Source of the DNA: Candidatus Fermentithermobacillaceae bacterium DTU015
GTDB lineage: Bacteria; Bacillota; Sulfobacillia; Fermentithermobacillales; Fermentithermobacillaceae
Assembly: GCA_001513185.1 (NCBI GenBank)
Contig: LFST01000014.1
Span: 1-40,007, forward strand
Length of the DNA: 40,007 bases
Direction: 5' to 3'
Below, in pieces: positions 1 through 8,247 of this stretch (the first letter of the stretch is position 1; the number at the start of each line of letters is the position of its first letter). The position numbers and the translations under genes are program-made. The notes beneath the pieces are model-generated. The model did not search any database and was not told the DNA's origin. It worked only from the letters and a program-made list of their open reading frames with translations.

Positions 1-2
1 AC

Positions 3-206
3 GTCGTGGGTACTTTCACCGCCCTGGTATACTTCTTGTTCACACTTGAAAAGAAAGGTTTCCAGGGCAAGGTATCCAGCGTTGGCCGTTGGACGATGAT
101 GCTCGCTTTTGGAGCGGCTTTCGGCAACACGGTCATGGCACGTGTATCGTTGTTCCTCGGCAGAATGCAGTTCTTGCTGGGTGATTGGCTAAAGATAGTC
201 AAGTAA
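3..206 (+). CDS. 3' end of an integral membrane protein (start outside window)
   Basis: The frame is open from the first bases of the window and ends with TAA at 204-206, so only the last ~67 residues are visible. They contain two hydrophobic stretches (VGTFTALVYFLF near the left edge; MMLAFGAAFGNTVMARVSLFLG) and a short basic tail ending KIVK, which suggests the last two membrane segments with a cytoplasmic end. No catalytic motif is visible and I do not recognise the family. No ribosome binding site precedes the internal GTG at position 6, which supports reading it as a truncated gene rather than a 66-residue small protein. Confidence 0.6.
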   Translation, partial: VVGTFTALVYFLFTLEKKGFQGKVSSVGRWTMMLAFGAAFGNTVMARVSLFLGRMQFLLGDWLKIVK

Positions 207-216
207 GCGTGTTTAC

Positions 217-349
217 AAGGCCGGAGAGGTATGTTGGGGCTTATGGTCCGGGCACCAGGTAGCTGCTAAAAGTATGGCAGGCTTAACAATTTGGCTGCCG
301 GTGGCCCGGCAAAGCCAGGGAGGGCCACAGAAGGCCCCTCTCCGGCCTT
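217..349 (+). ncRNA. Predicted rod-like structured RNA element
   Basis: Four nested helices can be read directly. Positions 217-229 pair perfectly over 13 bp with 337-349; 238-242 pairs with 312-316; 248-256 pairs with 300-309 with one bulged base; 276-280 pairs with 295-299, leaving a 14-nt loop. Together they make a 133-nt rod with one large 5' bulge (257-275) and a 3' bulge (317-336). No long U-tract follows, so a simple terminator for the upstream gene is a poor fit. It matches none of the riboswitch consensus cores I can recall (M-box, yybP, FMN, TPP, cobalamin). A 6S-like RNA, a 5' leader element for the downstream CNNM genes, or an unusual terminator all remain possible. Strand is assigned by the flanking genes. 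Confidence 0.4.
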
Positions 350-359
350 TCAATAAGTG

Positions 360-491
360 ATGCTGGCAAAGCAGGCAGAGACAATGGGCGCCTGCGAGGT
401 CATAGCGAAGACAATAACCGGAACCATGCTCCTGAGTGCCCTGGCCGCTGCCGGGCCGAAACATATTGTCAGCCAGTTACTGATGAGTTAA
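360..491 (+). CDS. Possible 43-residue small ORF (doubtful)
   Basis: An ATG frame between the structured RNA and the CNNM gene encodes 43 residues, beginning MLAKQAETMG and ending VSQLLMS, with a hydrophobic patch (MLLSALAAAG) in the middle. No Shine-Dalgarno sequence precedes it. It may be a leader peptide, a gene remnant or chance. The rest of 207-544 shows only the RNA-like element and the ribosome binding site of the next gene. Confidence 0.12.
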   Translation: MLAKQAETMGACEVIAKTITGTMLLSALAAAGPKHIVSQLLMS

Positions 492-544
492 GATATAACT
501 GACGGTTAAAGACAAAAAGATACAGTGTCGGAAGGTGATAGTGA

Positions 545-1855
545 GTGGACGACCCCGGAGGTAGTAGCTACGTTGTAGCGTTGTGTTGTCTGCTATTGTC
601 TGCATACTTCTCGGGCTCTGAGAGCGCCATATTTTCCTCAGACGAGGCCAAACTCAAGGGCAAGTACCATGATGACAAGAGGGCTCAGGAAGTTCTCCAT
701 GTGAAAAAGAACCCCAATTCATTGCTCTCGAGTATTTTATTTGGCAATACCCTCGTAAACATCTTGTTTTCTTCAACATTTACCGTGATTGTGTATGCTC
801 TGCTTCCCAAGTCAAAAGGACTGGCAGAAACTTTGTCAGTTGTGTTCGGGACTATGCTGGTTCTGTTGTTTGGCGAAATTACTCCGAAGCTTCTGGCCGG
901 TTCAAACCCTGAGGGGATTGCCGTAAAGGTTGTGAGGAGCCTTTGGTGGCTCCAGCTTATCATGAAACCTGTTACGACCGTATTGGAGAAAGTAGCCTCC
1001 TTGTTTGCCTGGATGCTTCCAAAGCCCGTCCATAGTGCAGACCACTTTGAGGAGATGTCGGAAGCCAGGGTTATGGCTGCCCTGGAGTATGGGGAGGACG
1101 TTGGCGCCATAACTTGCACTGAGAAAGAAATAATCACCGGGGTTATCGATTCCCGGGATATCGACGTATCCGAGGTTATGGTCCCGCGCCCCAAGATGGT
1201 AGCCATACAAGAGGACGCAAGTGCGCTAGATGCCCTAAAACTCATGTTAAGGGAAGGGTTTTCCCGCATTCCGGTTTACCAAGGCTCACGGGACAATATC
1301 ACGGGCATCGTGAACATAAAGACTCTGGCCAGATTTCTCCGAGAGAGACCTTCAGATTGGGAGGATGCCCTGGCTGATATCCCTGTGAAGCAGTTTGCAG
1401 CTACACCCTATTTTGTTCCGGAGAGCAAGAATGTATCTGACCTCCTCAATGAAATGAAGGCGATGGGCGTGCATATGGTCATCGTTGTAGACGAATATGA
1501 CGGCGTTTCAGGACTGGTGACCATCGAAGACCTGATTGAGGAGTTTGTCGGAGACATAGAGGATGAGTATGATTCTGACAATCACGAATACGTTGTGCTG
1601 GGTGACGGCAAATGGCGGGTGCCTGGTAGCATCAGCCTGGTGGAGCTTGAGGACTTCACCGGGCTTGAGATCGAAGCAGAGGATTGTGACTCCTTGGCAG
1701 GCCTTGTGATGACGTGTCTCGACAGGGTACCTGTGCCGGGTGATGCGTTCTGCCTCATTGAGCCTAAGGTATGTTTCACCATAGAAGAGGTAGAGGGTCC
1801 GAGGATAAACAAGGTATTGGTAGAAAGAATTGAGGGAGAAACAGAAGAGTCATGA
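545..1855 (+). CDS. CNNM/CBS/CorC-type membrane protein (HlyC/CorC family)
   Basis: The 436-residue protein has the full architecture of the hemolysin-III-unrelated HlyC/CorC family: an N-terminal CNNM (DUF21) membrane domain (about residues 5-190, with SGSESAIFSS and FGEITPK motifs), a CBS pair (about 205-330, with VMVPRPKM and VVDEYDGVSGLVTIEDLIEE) and a C-terminal CorC_HlyC domain (about 345-425). Bacterial relatives include the Mg2+ efflux factor MpfA/YhdP and CorC. Export or homeostasis of Mg2+ or Co2+ is inferred from family. The GTG start at 545 follows GGAAGGTGA (530-538). The gene overlaps the next paralogue by ATGA, so the two are translationally coupled. Confidence 0.88.
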   Translation: MDDPGGSSYVVALCCLLLSAYFSGSESAIFSSDEAKLKGKYHDDKRAQEVLHVKKNPNSLLSSILFGNTLVNILFSSTFTVIVYALLPKSKGLAETLSVVFGTMLVLLFGEITPKLLAGSNPEGIAVKVVRSLWWLQLIMKPVTTVLEKVASLFAWMLPKPVHSADHFEEMSEARVMAALEYGEDVGAITCTEKEIITGVIDSRDIDVSEVMVPRPKMVAIQEDASALDALKLMLREGFSRIPVYQGSRDNITGIVNIKTLARFLRERPSDWEDALADIPVKQFAATPYFVPESKNVSDLLNEMKAMGVHMVIVVDEYDGVSGLVTIEDLIEEFVGDIEDEYDSDNHEYVVLGDGKWRVPGSISLVELEDFTGLEIEAEDCDSLAGLVMTCLDRVPVPGDAFCLIEPKVCFTIEEVEGPRINKVLVERIEGETEES

Positions 1856-2937
1856 ATGCTGATATACCGATAGTGTCTGTCTTGCTGAGAGCCGTTCTGC
1901 TGGTCATTTCCGTTCTAGCCGTAGGGTTTTTCGCAGGTGCAGAGACCGCTTTCCTGGCGATGGACAAATGGGTTATAAGCAGCCTCGCAAGTGAAGGGGA
2001 CAAAAGAGCCCGCGTGCTTCAGAACCTCAAGGATAATTCAGAAAACACAGTGTCAGCAATATTGGTAGGAACCAACGTATTCACGATTCTGGTTTCGGTA
2101 AGCGCGCTGTCAATCGCTATCTCGCTGGGCTTTAACAAATCCGTCCATGTGACCGTGGTTTCGCTGCTTGCCACAGTCGTTGTATTCATTTTCTCAGAGC
2201 TCATCCCGAAGACCTACACGGCCAACGCTCCCACCGAATCGGCGCTGGCAGTGGCTGTACCTCTCGAAATCGCGGTCAAAGTGCTAAGTCCTGTGGCATA
2301 TGTGATGGCTGCACTTCCCGGGGCCCTTGTGTCAGTATTTTCCCGGGGTAAGAAAACCGTTTCCGACGAGCCTGAGTCAGAGGTGCTTGCCATATTTGAA
2401 ATCGCCGAAGAAGACGGGTATGTAACTCCTGAGGACAAAGATGTCATTGAAGGAGTGTTCAGTTCCCGGAGCAAGACCATGGCAGACATCATGCAGCCGT
2501 GGGATAAGGTAGTAGCTTATGGTCCTAACGTTACCTTATGGGAAGCGGTGGATCTGTTTGACTCACACAGGTACAGCCGTGTACCTGTGGTTTCTGCAGA
2601 GGGCAGCCAGGTTATCGGTGTGGTATACATTAAAGATGTAGTGCGCGAAGTCGTGTCTAACCCTGACAACAAGGCATTGCCTGTGACTTCGGTGATGCGT
2701 CCGCCCCATCACGTACTCGCCGGAGACAATATCCTGTCTGTGTTTTCCAGGCTCCAGCGGATGAAGGTCCATCTGGCCGTGGTGGTGCAGGGAAACAAAC
2801 CTGTGGGCATAGTTACAATGGAAGACCTGCTGGAGGAACTTGTGGGCGACATACCCGAGGAAGTTAGTCTGGGCGAAACCGCCGGTACCTTGGGCGGATA
2901 TCACAAGTCGGGGGTAACCCTAAGCGGCACAGATTGA
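1852..2937 (+). CDS. Second CNNM/CBS membrane protein, lacking the CorC_HlyC domain
   Basis: The 361-residue protein starts at the ATG inside the ATGA overlap with the gene before it. It has a CNNM membrane domain (FFAGAETAFLAMD near residue 28 and FSELIPKTY near 115) and a CBS pair (IMQPWDKVVAYG to VTMEDLLEELVGDI, about 205-335), then only about 25 residues. The C-terminal CorC_HlyC domain of its neighbour is missing. Tandem CNNM paralogues are common in Bacillota and may form a heterodimer. A role in divalent cation transport or its regulation is inferred from family. Confidence 0.85.
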   Translation: MNADIPIVSVLLRAVLLVISVLAVGFFAGAETAFLAMDKWVISSLASEGDKRARVLQNLKDNSENTVSAILVGTNVFTILVSVSALSIAISLGFNKSVHVTVVSLLATVVVFIFSELIPKTYTANAPTESALAVAVPLEIAVKVLSPVAYVMAALPGALVSVFSRGKKTVSDEPESEVLAIFEIAEEDGYVTPEDKDVIEGVFSSRSKTMADIMQPWDKVVAYGPNVTLWEAVDLFDSHRYSRVPVVSAEGSQVIGVVYIKDVVREVVSNPDNKALPVTSVMRPPHHVLAGDNILSVFSRLQRMKVHLAVVVQGNKPVGIVTMEDLLEELVGDIPEEVSLGETAGTLGGYHKSGVTLSGTD

Positions 2938-2950
2938 TAAGAAGCAGATA

Positions 2951-3039
2951 CAGCTTTTCGAAAGCCGGTGCAGCAGGCTGGTGTGAAAAGCCGGTATGGA
3001 GCGCATGCGGCTTTTCGAAAGGCTGTGTTTTGTTTTTTG
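2951..3039 (+). terminator. Long inverted repeat followed by T-rich tract
   Basis: Positions 2951-2967 pair with 3008-3025 (about 17 bp with one mismatch and one bulge). Each arm contains the self-complementary core TTTCGAAA. The right arm is followed by TGTTTTGTTTTTT (3026-3038). An alternative 9-bp hairpin pairs 2985-2993 with 3008-3016. The position 14 bp after the CNNM stop codon fits an intrinsic terminator. Confidence 0.6.
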
Positions 3040-3191
3040 AGCCGGTCTGTCCTGTGATATTGCTATTTGAAAACCGGTGCAAATTCCGGCTGAACCTGGC
3101 CAAGAGCAACAATCCTTTATGGCTTGAAAAGCCTCGTGAGCTGCCCGGGAGGTTCTGTTGGCTAAATATCGTTAAGTCGCATTAAACACTG

Positions 3192-3220
3192 TTGCTTTTT
3201 CAGATCGGCTATGTTATAGT
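3192..3220 (+). promoter_or_regulatory. Sigma-A-type promoter of the hydrogenase operon
   Basis: TTGCTT (3192-3197) and TATAGT (3215-3220) are separated by 17 bp. A transcript would start near 3226-3228, just upstream of or inside the Rex-like operator and about 80 bp before the hydrogenase start codon. Confidence 0.65.
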
Positions 3221-3231
3221 TCACTGGGAAC

Positions 3232-3249
3232 TTGTGAACGCATTCACAA
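3232..3249. promoter_or_regulatory. Rex (redox-sensing repressor) operator
   Basis: A perfect 18-bp palindrome, TTGTGAA-CGCA-TTCACAA, matches the known Rex consensus TTGTGAA-N4-TTCACAA. It sits 11 bp downstream of the -10 box, where a bound repressor would block transcription initiation. Rex leaves DNA when NADH is high, so the hydrogenase genes should be induced when reductant accumulates. Identification rests on motif and context; no rex gene is in the window. Confidence 0.85.
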
Positions 3250-3309
3250 AACCGGTTTATCCGAAGCAACAGACGCGGCAAAGGACAGAGGGGAAAGGAG
3301 GATTCTCCC

Positions 3310-5160
3310 GTGAGCAGACTCACTGTTTACACGCCGGACGATGCTGAGATAGTTATGGAACGTATGGTCCATGAGATGGAGAGACGCTTGGCCGCAGCTC
3401 CTCAGGGCATATGTCCGGTAGACATGGCCTTGGTATTCTTAAGGCTGTGTCATGCACAGACCTGCGGGAAATGTGTCCCGTGCAGGATAGGTCTAGGCAG
3501 GCTTGGAGATCTTTTGGACGATATTTTGAGTGGCAGGGGCGACGAACACACCATCAAGCTCCTGGAAGAAGTATCTGAATCGGTTGCAGATACGGCTGAC
3601 TGTGTGATTGGCTCCGATGCCGCAGCCATGGTATTAAGGTCCGTCAGAGAATTCCAAGCAGATTACATTTCTCACATTGAAGAAGGACACTGTCTCGGAA
3701 CTTTTGCGGCTCCGGTGCCGTGTATCTCAGGTTGTCCCGCTGGTGTTAACGTACCGGGATATATTGCGCTCATTAGGGCAGGCAGGCCTCAAGATTCTGT
3801 AAAAGTTATACGTAGGGACAACCCATTCCCGTCAGCGTGCGCACTGGTTTGCGAACATCCTTGCGAATCTCATTGCCGCCGCTCGATGTTGGATGACGCG
3901 ATCAACATCAGAGGGCTTAAGAGATATGCGGTTGAAGCTGCAGGGGACGTACCTGTACCTGAACCCCAACCTCTCACAGGCAAGAAGGTAGCTATCATAG
4001 GCGGAGGCCCGTCGGGGCTTACAGCTGCTTACTACCTAGCCCTCATGGGTCACGACGTAACGGTGTTTGAGAAGCAGCCGAAACTCGGCGGCATGCTTAG
4101 GTACGGTATCCCTGAATACAGACTTCCTAAGAGACTTCTGGACAGGGAAATCGAGACTATCCTCAACCTCGGAGTAACCGTTCACACCAACTTCGAAGTG
4201 GGCCGCGACGGAACTCTCGAGAGCCTCAAGAAGAAATACGATGCGATCTACATTGCCATAGGTGCTCATGGTGACAGGAAACTGGGCATCCCAGGCGAAG
4301 ATGCCAACGGCGTGGTACCTGCAGTGAAGATGCTGCGGGATATTGCGCTGGGCGAACCTTTGGATCTCAAGGGCAAGACCGTGGTGGTTGTAGGCGGTGG
4401 CAACGTAGCGATGGACGCCGCCCGGAGCTCTGTAAGGCTCGGGGCCCAGAAGGTGATTGTAGCCTACAGGCGCAGGATAGAAGACATGACTGCGCTGCGT
4501 GAAGAGATCGAAGGCGCCCTGGCTGAGGGAGTAGACATTATGGAACTTACGGCTCCGGCCAAAGTTGAAACCGATGCCAATGGCAACGTGACAGCCCTTT
4601 GGGTACAGCCCATGACCGTAGGAGCCATAGACTCCTCAGGCAGGCCGAAACCTGTACCCAGCGGCAGCTCGGATCAGAGAATCCCCTGTGACGTTGTGGT
4701 TGTTGCAATCGGGCAGGCCATTGAGTCTGAATTTCTCGGAGAAGAGGGTATTCCGCGTTCAAGAGACAGGGTTGTTGCCTACGACGACCTTTCAATCGAA
4801 GGCCATCCTGGAATCTTTGCAGGTGGAGACTGCGTCACTGGGCCTGCTAGCGCAATCATGGCAATAGGAGCAGGTAAAGTCGCTGCTTACAATATAGATA
4901 TGTATCTCGGTGGACAAGGACGCATACCTGAAGACGGCGTTGAAATACCTCCTGCCATTCCTGGAGATTTGTCACCTCAAGGCAGAGTAAACCTCAGGGA
5001 AAGGGCTGCTTCTGAGAGGATCCACGATTGGCAGCAGATCGAACTTAGCATGGACTTCAAGGAAGCGCTGCACGAGGCCAGAAGGTGTCTGCGGTGCGAC
5101 CACTACGGATCCGGTGCCATGGAAGGAGGTAGGGTTGCAAGATGGTCAAGCTCACGATAG
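3310..5160 (+). CDS. Hydrogenase-associated NAD(P)H:FAD oxidoreductase (NuoF C-terminal Fe-S domain fused to GltD/NfnB-like module)
   Basis: The 616-residue fusion has an N-terminal NuoF-type 4Fe-4S domain (Cys52, Cys55, Cys58 and Cys98 in CGKCVPC...DCVIG). A GltD/NfnB-type module follows: an N-terminal Fe-S region (Cys138, 142, 177, 181, 185, 189), an FAD-binding GGGPSGL (231-237), an NAD(P)H-binding VGGGNVAMDAAR (361-372) followed by YRRR, and a C-terminal CLRCD. The FMN domain of NuoF and any NuoE-like subunit are absent, so FAD is the only visible flavin site. The YRRR after the second Rossmann fold resembles the NADPH-binding site of GltD. It probably passes electrons between NAD(P)H and the adjacent HydA, whose gene overlaps its 3' end by 19 bp. 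GTG start, preceded by AAAGGAGG. Confidence 0.85.
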   Translation: MSRLTVYTPDDAEIVMERMVHEMERRLAAAPQGICPVDMALVFLRLCHAQTCGKCVPCRIGLGRLGDLLDDILSGRGDEHTIKLLEEVSESVADTADCVIGSDAAAMVLRSVREFQADYISHIEEGHCLGTFAAPVPCISGCPAGVNVPGYIALIRAGRPQDSVKVIRRDNPFPSACALVCEHPCESHCRRSMLDDAINIRGLKRYAVEAAGDVPVPEPQPLTGKKVAIIGGGPSGLTAAYYLALMGHDVTVFEKQPKLGGMLRYGIPEYRLPKRLLDREIETILNLGVTVHTNFEVGRDGTLESLKKKYDAIYIAIGAHGDRKLGIPGEDANGVVPAVKMLRDIALGEPLDLKGKTVVVVGGGNVAMDAARSSVRLGAQKVIVAYRRRIEDMTALREEIEGALAEGVDIMELTAPAKVETDANGNVTALWVQPMTVGAIDSSGRPKPVPSGSSDQRIPCDVVVVAIGQAIESEFLGEEGIPRSRDRVVAYDDLSIEGHPGIFAGGDCVTGPASAIMAIGAGKVAAYNIDMYLGGQGRIPEDGVEIPPAIPGDLSPQGRVNLRERAASERIHDWQQIELSMDFKEALHEARRCLRCDHYGSGAMEGGRVARWSSSR

Positions 5161-6932
5161 ACGGCAAGGTCGTAGAAGTGCCTGAAGGCACGACGATTTT
5201 AGAAGCTGCCCAGAAGGCGCAGCTCAGAATACCGACTCTCTGCTATCTTAAAGACATAAACGAGATAGGGGCATGCAGGGTATGTGTTGTTGAACTCGAA
5301 GGTTCCAAGCAACTGGTGACTGCATGCAACACGGCGGTACAGGAAGGCATGACAGTTCGTACTGCCAGCACCAGGGTGCGTCATGCCCGGAGGATGGCGG
5401 TAGAACTCATGTTGACCCAGCATGACAGCAACTGCCCCACCTGTCCCAGGAACGGCAACTGCAAGTTGCAGAACCTTGCCCGTGACCTGGGTGTGCGTGA
5501 CGTAAGGCTTAATAAGGAAATCCCGATTCAGCGAAAAGACGCCAGTACTCCTTCCATAGTCAGGGATCCGAAGAAATGCATCATGTGCTACAGATGCGTG
5601 AGTTTCTGCGACAAGGTTCAATCCCTCGCTATATGGAGAATCTCAGGCACAGGCGCAAGGACCATAATCGAACCTGCTTACGGGGCCCGTTTGGGCGAGT
5701 CAGATTGCGCCCTGTGCGGCCAGTGCATCACCCACTGTCCGGTAGGAGCGCTCAGCGAAAAAGACGAGACGGACCGCGCATGGGAATTGCTGTCTGACCC
5801 GGACAAGATCACAGTGGTCCAGGTTGCGCCTGCAGTACGTGCTGCCTGGGGCGAATCGCTGGATATTCCGGCAGAACTGGCAACTCCGGGACGCCTGGTC
5901 GCTGCCTTGAAGCACTTGGGCTTCGACTACGTGTTCGATACCTCCTTTACTGCCGACCTCACCATCATGGAGGAAGGCACCGAGCTCCTTGAGAGGCTTG
6001 GAGTTAAGGAAGGTAGCAATGAGCCAGGCCCGTTGCCGCTGTTTACATCATGCTGTCCTGGTTGGGTGAGATTCGCCAAGACCCAGTATCCTGAACTCTT
6101 GCCCAACATATCCAGTGCTAAGTCACCTCAGCAGATGTTCGGCGCGGTAGCCAAGACCTACTACGCACAGATATTGGATGTGCCCGCTGACAAGATTGCG
6201 GTAATATCCATCATGCCGTGCACTGCTAAGAAGTACGAAGCCGGATTGTCTGTGATGAACCAGGCCGGAAGCGGGCAGGATGTGGATCTGGTGCTGACCA
6301 CCAGAGAAATGTGCGCCATGATCAAGGAAGAAGGCGTACAGGCTCAGCTGCTGCCTGAAGAAGAATGGGATACTCCCCTCGGGGTGTCGTCAGGTGCCGG
6401 AGTGATATTTGGCGCTACCGGTGGCGTAATGGAAGCCGCTCTTAGGACGGCGTATGCCCTGGTAACCGGCCAGAATCCTGAACCCGATGCGTTTACTGAA
6501 GTAAGGGGGCTTGAAGGCTGGAAGGAAGGCAAGTTCGTGCTGCCTGGCAAGACCCTCAGGGTGGCTGTGGTCCACGGCTTGGGTAATGCCCGCAAGCTGA
6601 TCGAAGCAATCAAGCAGGGCGAAGTAGAGTACGACTTCGTCGAGGTCATGGCTTGCCCCGGCGGTTGTGCCGGCGGAGGAGGGCAGCCAATTTCGGTAGA
6701 CGACGAAGAAAGGGCAGGAGCACGGTCCCAGGTACTGTATGCCCTAGACGACAAGGCAGCTGTGAGGTTCTCACACGAAAACCCGGCGATTAAGGAAATC
6801 TACGAGAAGTTCTTGGGTGAACCTGGTTCGGAACTTGCCCACAAGCTGCTGCATACCGACCAGAATACCTGGGAAATCGGAACCGGTAAGACGCGCAGGC
6901 GTAGGGTATTCCAGGCTGCCGGTACCGATTGA
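5142..6932 (+). CDS. hydA: [FeFe] hydrogenase catalytic subunit, NuoG-like multi-cluster type
   Basis: The 596-residue protein has all the expected parts of an M3-type HydA. These are a 2Fe-2S domain (Cys34, 45, 48, 62), a His-Cys 4Fe-4S site (His94, Cys98, 101, 107), two ferredoxin-type clusters (Cys146/149/152/156 and Cys189/192/195/199), and the H-cluster loops TSCCPGW (302-308), MPCTAKKYEA (358-367) and MACPGGCAGGGGQP. A C-terminal small-subunit-like region follows. All cluster ligands and the proton-relay Cys304 are present, so the enzyme should be active once matured. HydE, HydF and HydG are not in the window. The ATG lies inside the upstream gene, after GGAAGGAGGT (5119-5128). The partner suggests NAD(P)H-linked H2 evolution in the cytoplasm, possibly with ferredoxin as co-donor. 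Confidence 0.94.
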   Translation: MVKLTIDGKVVEVPEGTTILEAAQKAQLRIPTLCYLKDINEIGACRVCVVELEGSKQLVTACNTAVQEGMTVRTASTRVRHARRMAVELMLTQHDSNCPTCPRNGNCKLQNLARDLGVRDVRLNKEIPIQRKDASTPSIVRDPKKCIMCYRCVSFCDKVQSLAIWRISGTGARTIIEPAYGARLGESDCALCGQCITHCPVGALSEKDETDRAWELLSDPDKITVVQVAPAVRAAWGESLDIPAELATPGRLVAALKHLGFDYVFDTSFTADLTIMEEGTELLERLGVKEGSNEPGPLPLFTSCCPGWVRFAKTQYPELLPNISSAKSPQQMFGAVAKTYYAQILDVPADKIAVISIMPCTAKKYEAGLSVMNQAGSGQDVDLVLTTREMCAMIKEEGVQAQLLPEEEWDTPLGVSSGAGVIFGATGGVMEAALRTAYALVTGQNPEPDAFTEVRGLEGWKEGKFVLPGKTLRVAVVHGLGNARKLIEAIKQGEVEYDFVEVMACPGGCAGGGGQPISVDDEERAGARSQVLYALDDKAAVRFSHENPAIKEIYEKFLGEPGSELAHKLLHTDQNTWEIGTGKTRRRRVFQAAGTD

Positions 6933-7039
6933 GCGGCTCATCGAGCGGCTCAGCGCATGAAATTTCATAGCACGCTTGGGCTGAGTAACGTTGCCAGTCC
7001 AAGTGCATAACAGCGAAGGTTAGCGATAGCCTGCCATAC

Positions 7040-7074
7040 GAAAGTTCCGGTTGGCCACCGGAACTTTCTGTTTT
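7040..7074 (+). terminator. Intrinsic terminator after hydA
   Basis: A perfect 11-bp stem (7040-7050 with 7058-7068), a 7-nt loop and TGTTTT. It ends the two-gene hydrogenase operon. Confidence 0.85.
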
Positions 7075-7134
7075 GTGAGCCGCTTAGATGTTATAGTTAG
7101 ATTGACACAGATGTTTACCGGAGGTAGCAAGCAG

Positions 7135-8163
7135 ATGCAAGTTGGAATCGCGGGAAGTCCCCAGTCAGGAAAGACGACCCTGTTTAGGCTGCTCACCGGG
7201 ATGGCAGGTTCACATGCAGCGAGTACGAGCAACCTAGGTGTCATGGAAGTGCCTGATGAACGCCTCAAGGCACTGGGTGATACATATAAGGTCAGGAAAA
7301 CCATCTATGCGAGGATTGACCTCCTGGACATTCAACCGTACAAAGGACAGGAGTTTCTAAACGCAGTGCGTAACTTGGATGCGCTTGTGGTGGTTATAGC
7401 CTGTTTCATGGGTGAACCTGGTGTTGAGGATTCCCTGGACTTCTTGGCGGGTATGGAGGCAGAGTTTTACCTAGCCGACTTGGCTTCGGTAGAAGGGAGA
7501 CTGGAGAGGCTGAGGACCAACAAAGCCAAACCTGTTAGCCAGTCGGAGCTGCCCTTTTTGGACAAATGCAAGACAGCCATTGAGGCTGAGGTGCCCCTAA
7601 GGGATGTTGACTTTTCCCCTCACGAGCAGGATTTTGTGTCCAACTTTGCCTTTTACAGTGTCAAACCGATAATCCTTGCGCCCAACATAGCCGAGGAGCA
7701 CTTAGGTGCCGGAAGTTACCCGGGCATGGAGGAGATCAACAGGCTGGCGCAAGAGAGGGGTTACAGGGTGGTGCCTTTTTCCGGCATGGTGGAGGAAGAG
7801 ATAGAGTCACTGGACGAGGAGAGCAGGGTAGAGTTCCTCATGGCGTACGGGCTCACCCAGCCTGGCACCGCCAGGATCGCCCGGGCTGCCTACGATGCCT
7901 TGGGCCTCATCTCGTTTTTTACTATGAACCCCAACGAAGTGAGGGCATGGACCATAAAGCGGGGGACCAAGGCAAGACAAGCAGCCGGCAAAATCCATTC
8001 AGACATGGAACGGGGATTCATCAAGGCAGACGTTGTGTCCTTTGAGGATTTTTCCAGACACGGTTCTATCAAGGCATGCAGGGACAGGGGTTTGGTCAGG
8101 CTGGAAGGCAAAGATTATGTGGTCCAGGACGGCGACATAATCAACGTAAGGTTTAACGTCTGA
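7135..8163 (+). CDS. YchF/OLA1-like P-loop GTPase with C-terminal TGS-like domain (divergent)
   Basis: The 342-residue protein begins with a P-loop GSPQSGKTT (residues 7-15). It carries NIAEE, the NxxE base-specificity motif of the YchF family, and ends in the family's DUF933/TGS-like domain (from FFTMNPNEVRAWTIKRGT onward). Two departures stand out. The G3 region reads DLLDIQPYKGQEF instead of the usual DIAGLVKGA, and the conserved glycine-rich switch segment after it is shortened. It is therefore a paralogue rather than the housekeeping YchF. YchF proteins bind ribosomes and prefer ATP; function here is inferred only. The ATG at 7135 is preferred because GGAGG (7120-7124) precedes it; upstream in-frame starts lie in the terminator. 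Confidence 0.75.
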   Translation: MQVGIAGSPQSGKTTLFRLLTGMAGSHAASTSNLGVMEVPDERLKALGDTYKVRKTIYARIDLLDIQPYKGQEFLNAVRNLDALVVVIACFMGEPGVEDSLDFLAGMEAEFYLADLASVEGRLERLRTNKAKPVSQSELPFLDKCKTAIEAEVPLRDVDFSPHEQDFVSNFAFYSVKPIILAPNIAEEHLGAGSYPGMEEINRLAQERGYRVVPFSGMVEEEIESLDEESRVEFLMAYGLTQPGTARIARAAYDALGLISFFTMNPNEVRAWTIKRGTKARQAAGKIHSDMERGFIKADVVSFEDFSRHGSIKACRDRGLVRLEGKDYVVQDGDIINVRFNV

Positions 8164-8247
8164 TCTTCCCGTGGTATTTCAGGCGGTTGAGGTATTGTTT
8201 GGTAATACGTGATTGTTGATCTCAAAAATCCTGAATTGGTGGTTGTC

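Noticed and set aside
213..464. Minus-strand open frame of ~83 codons across the RNA-like element
   Set aside because: No ribosome binding site, and the sequence is better explained by the nested inverted repeats.
2864..3185. Open frames on both strands in the CNNM-hydrogenase gap
   Set aside because: They run through the terminator hairpin and TTTCGAAA repeats, have odd composition and no ribosome binding site.
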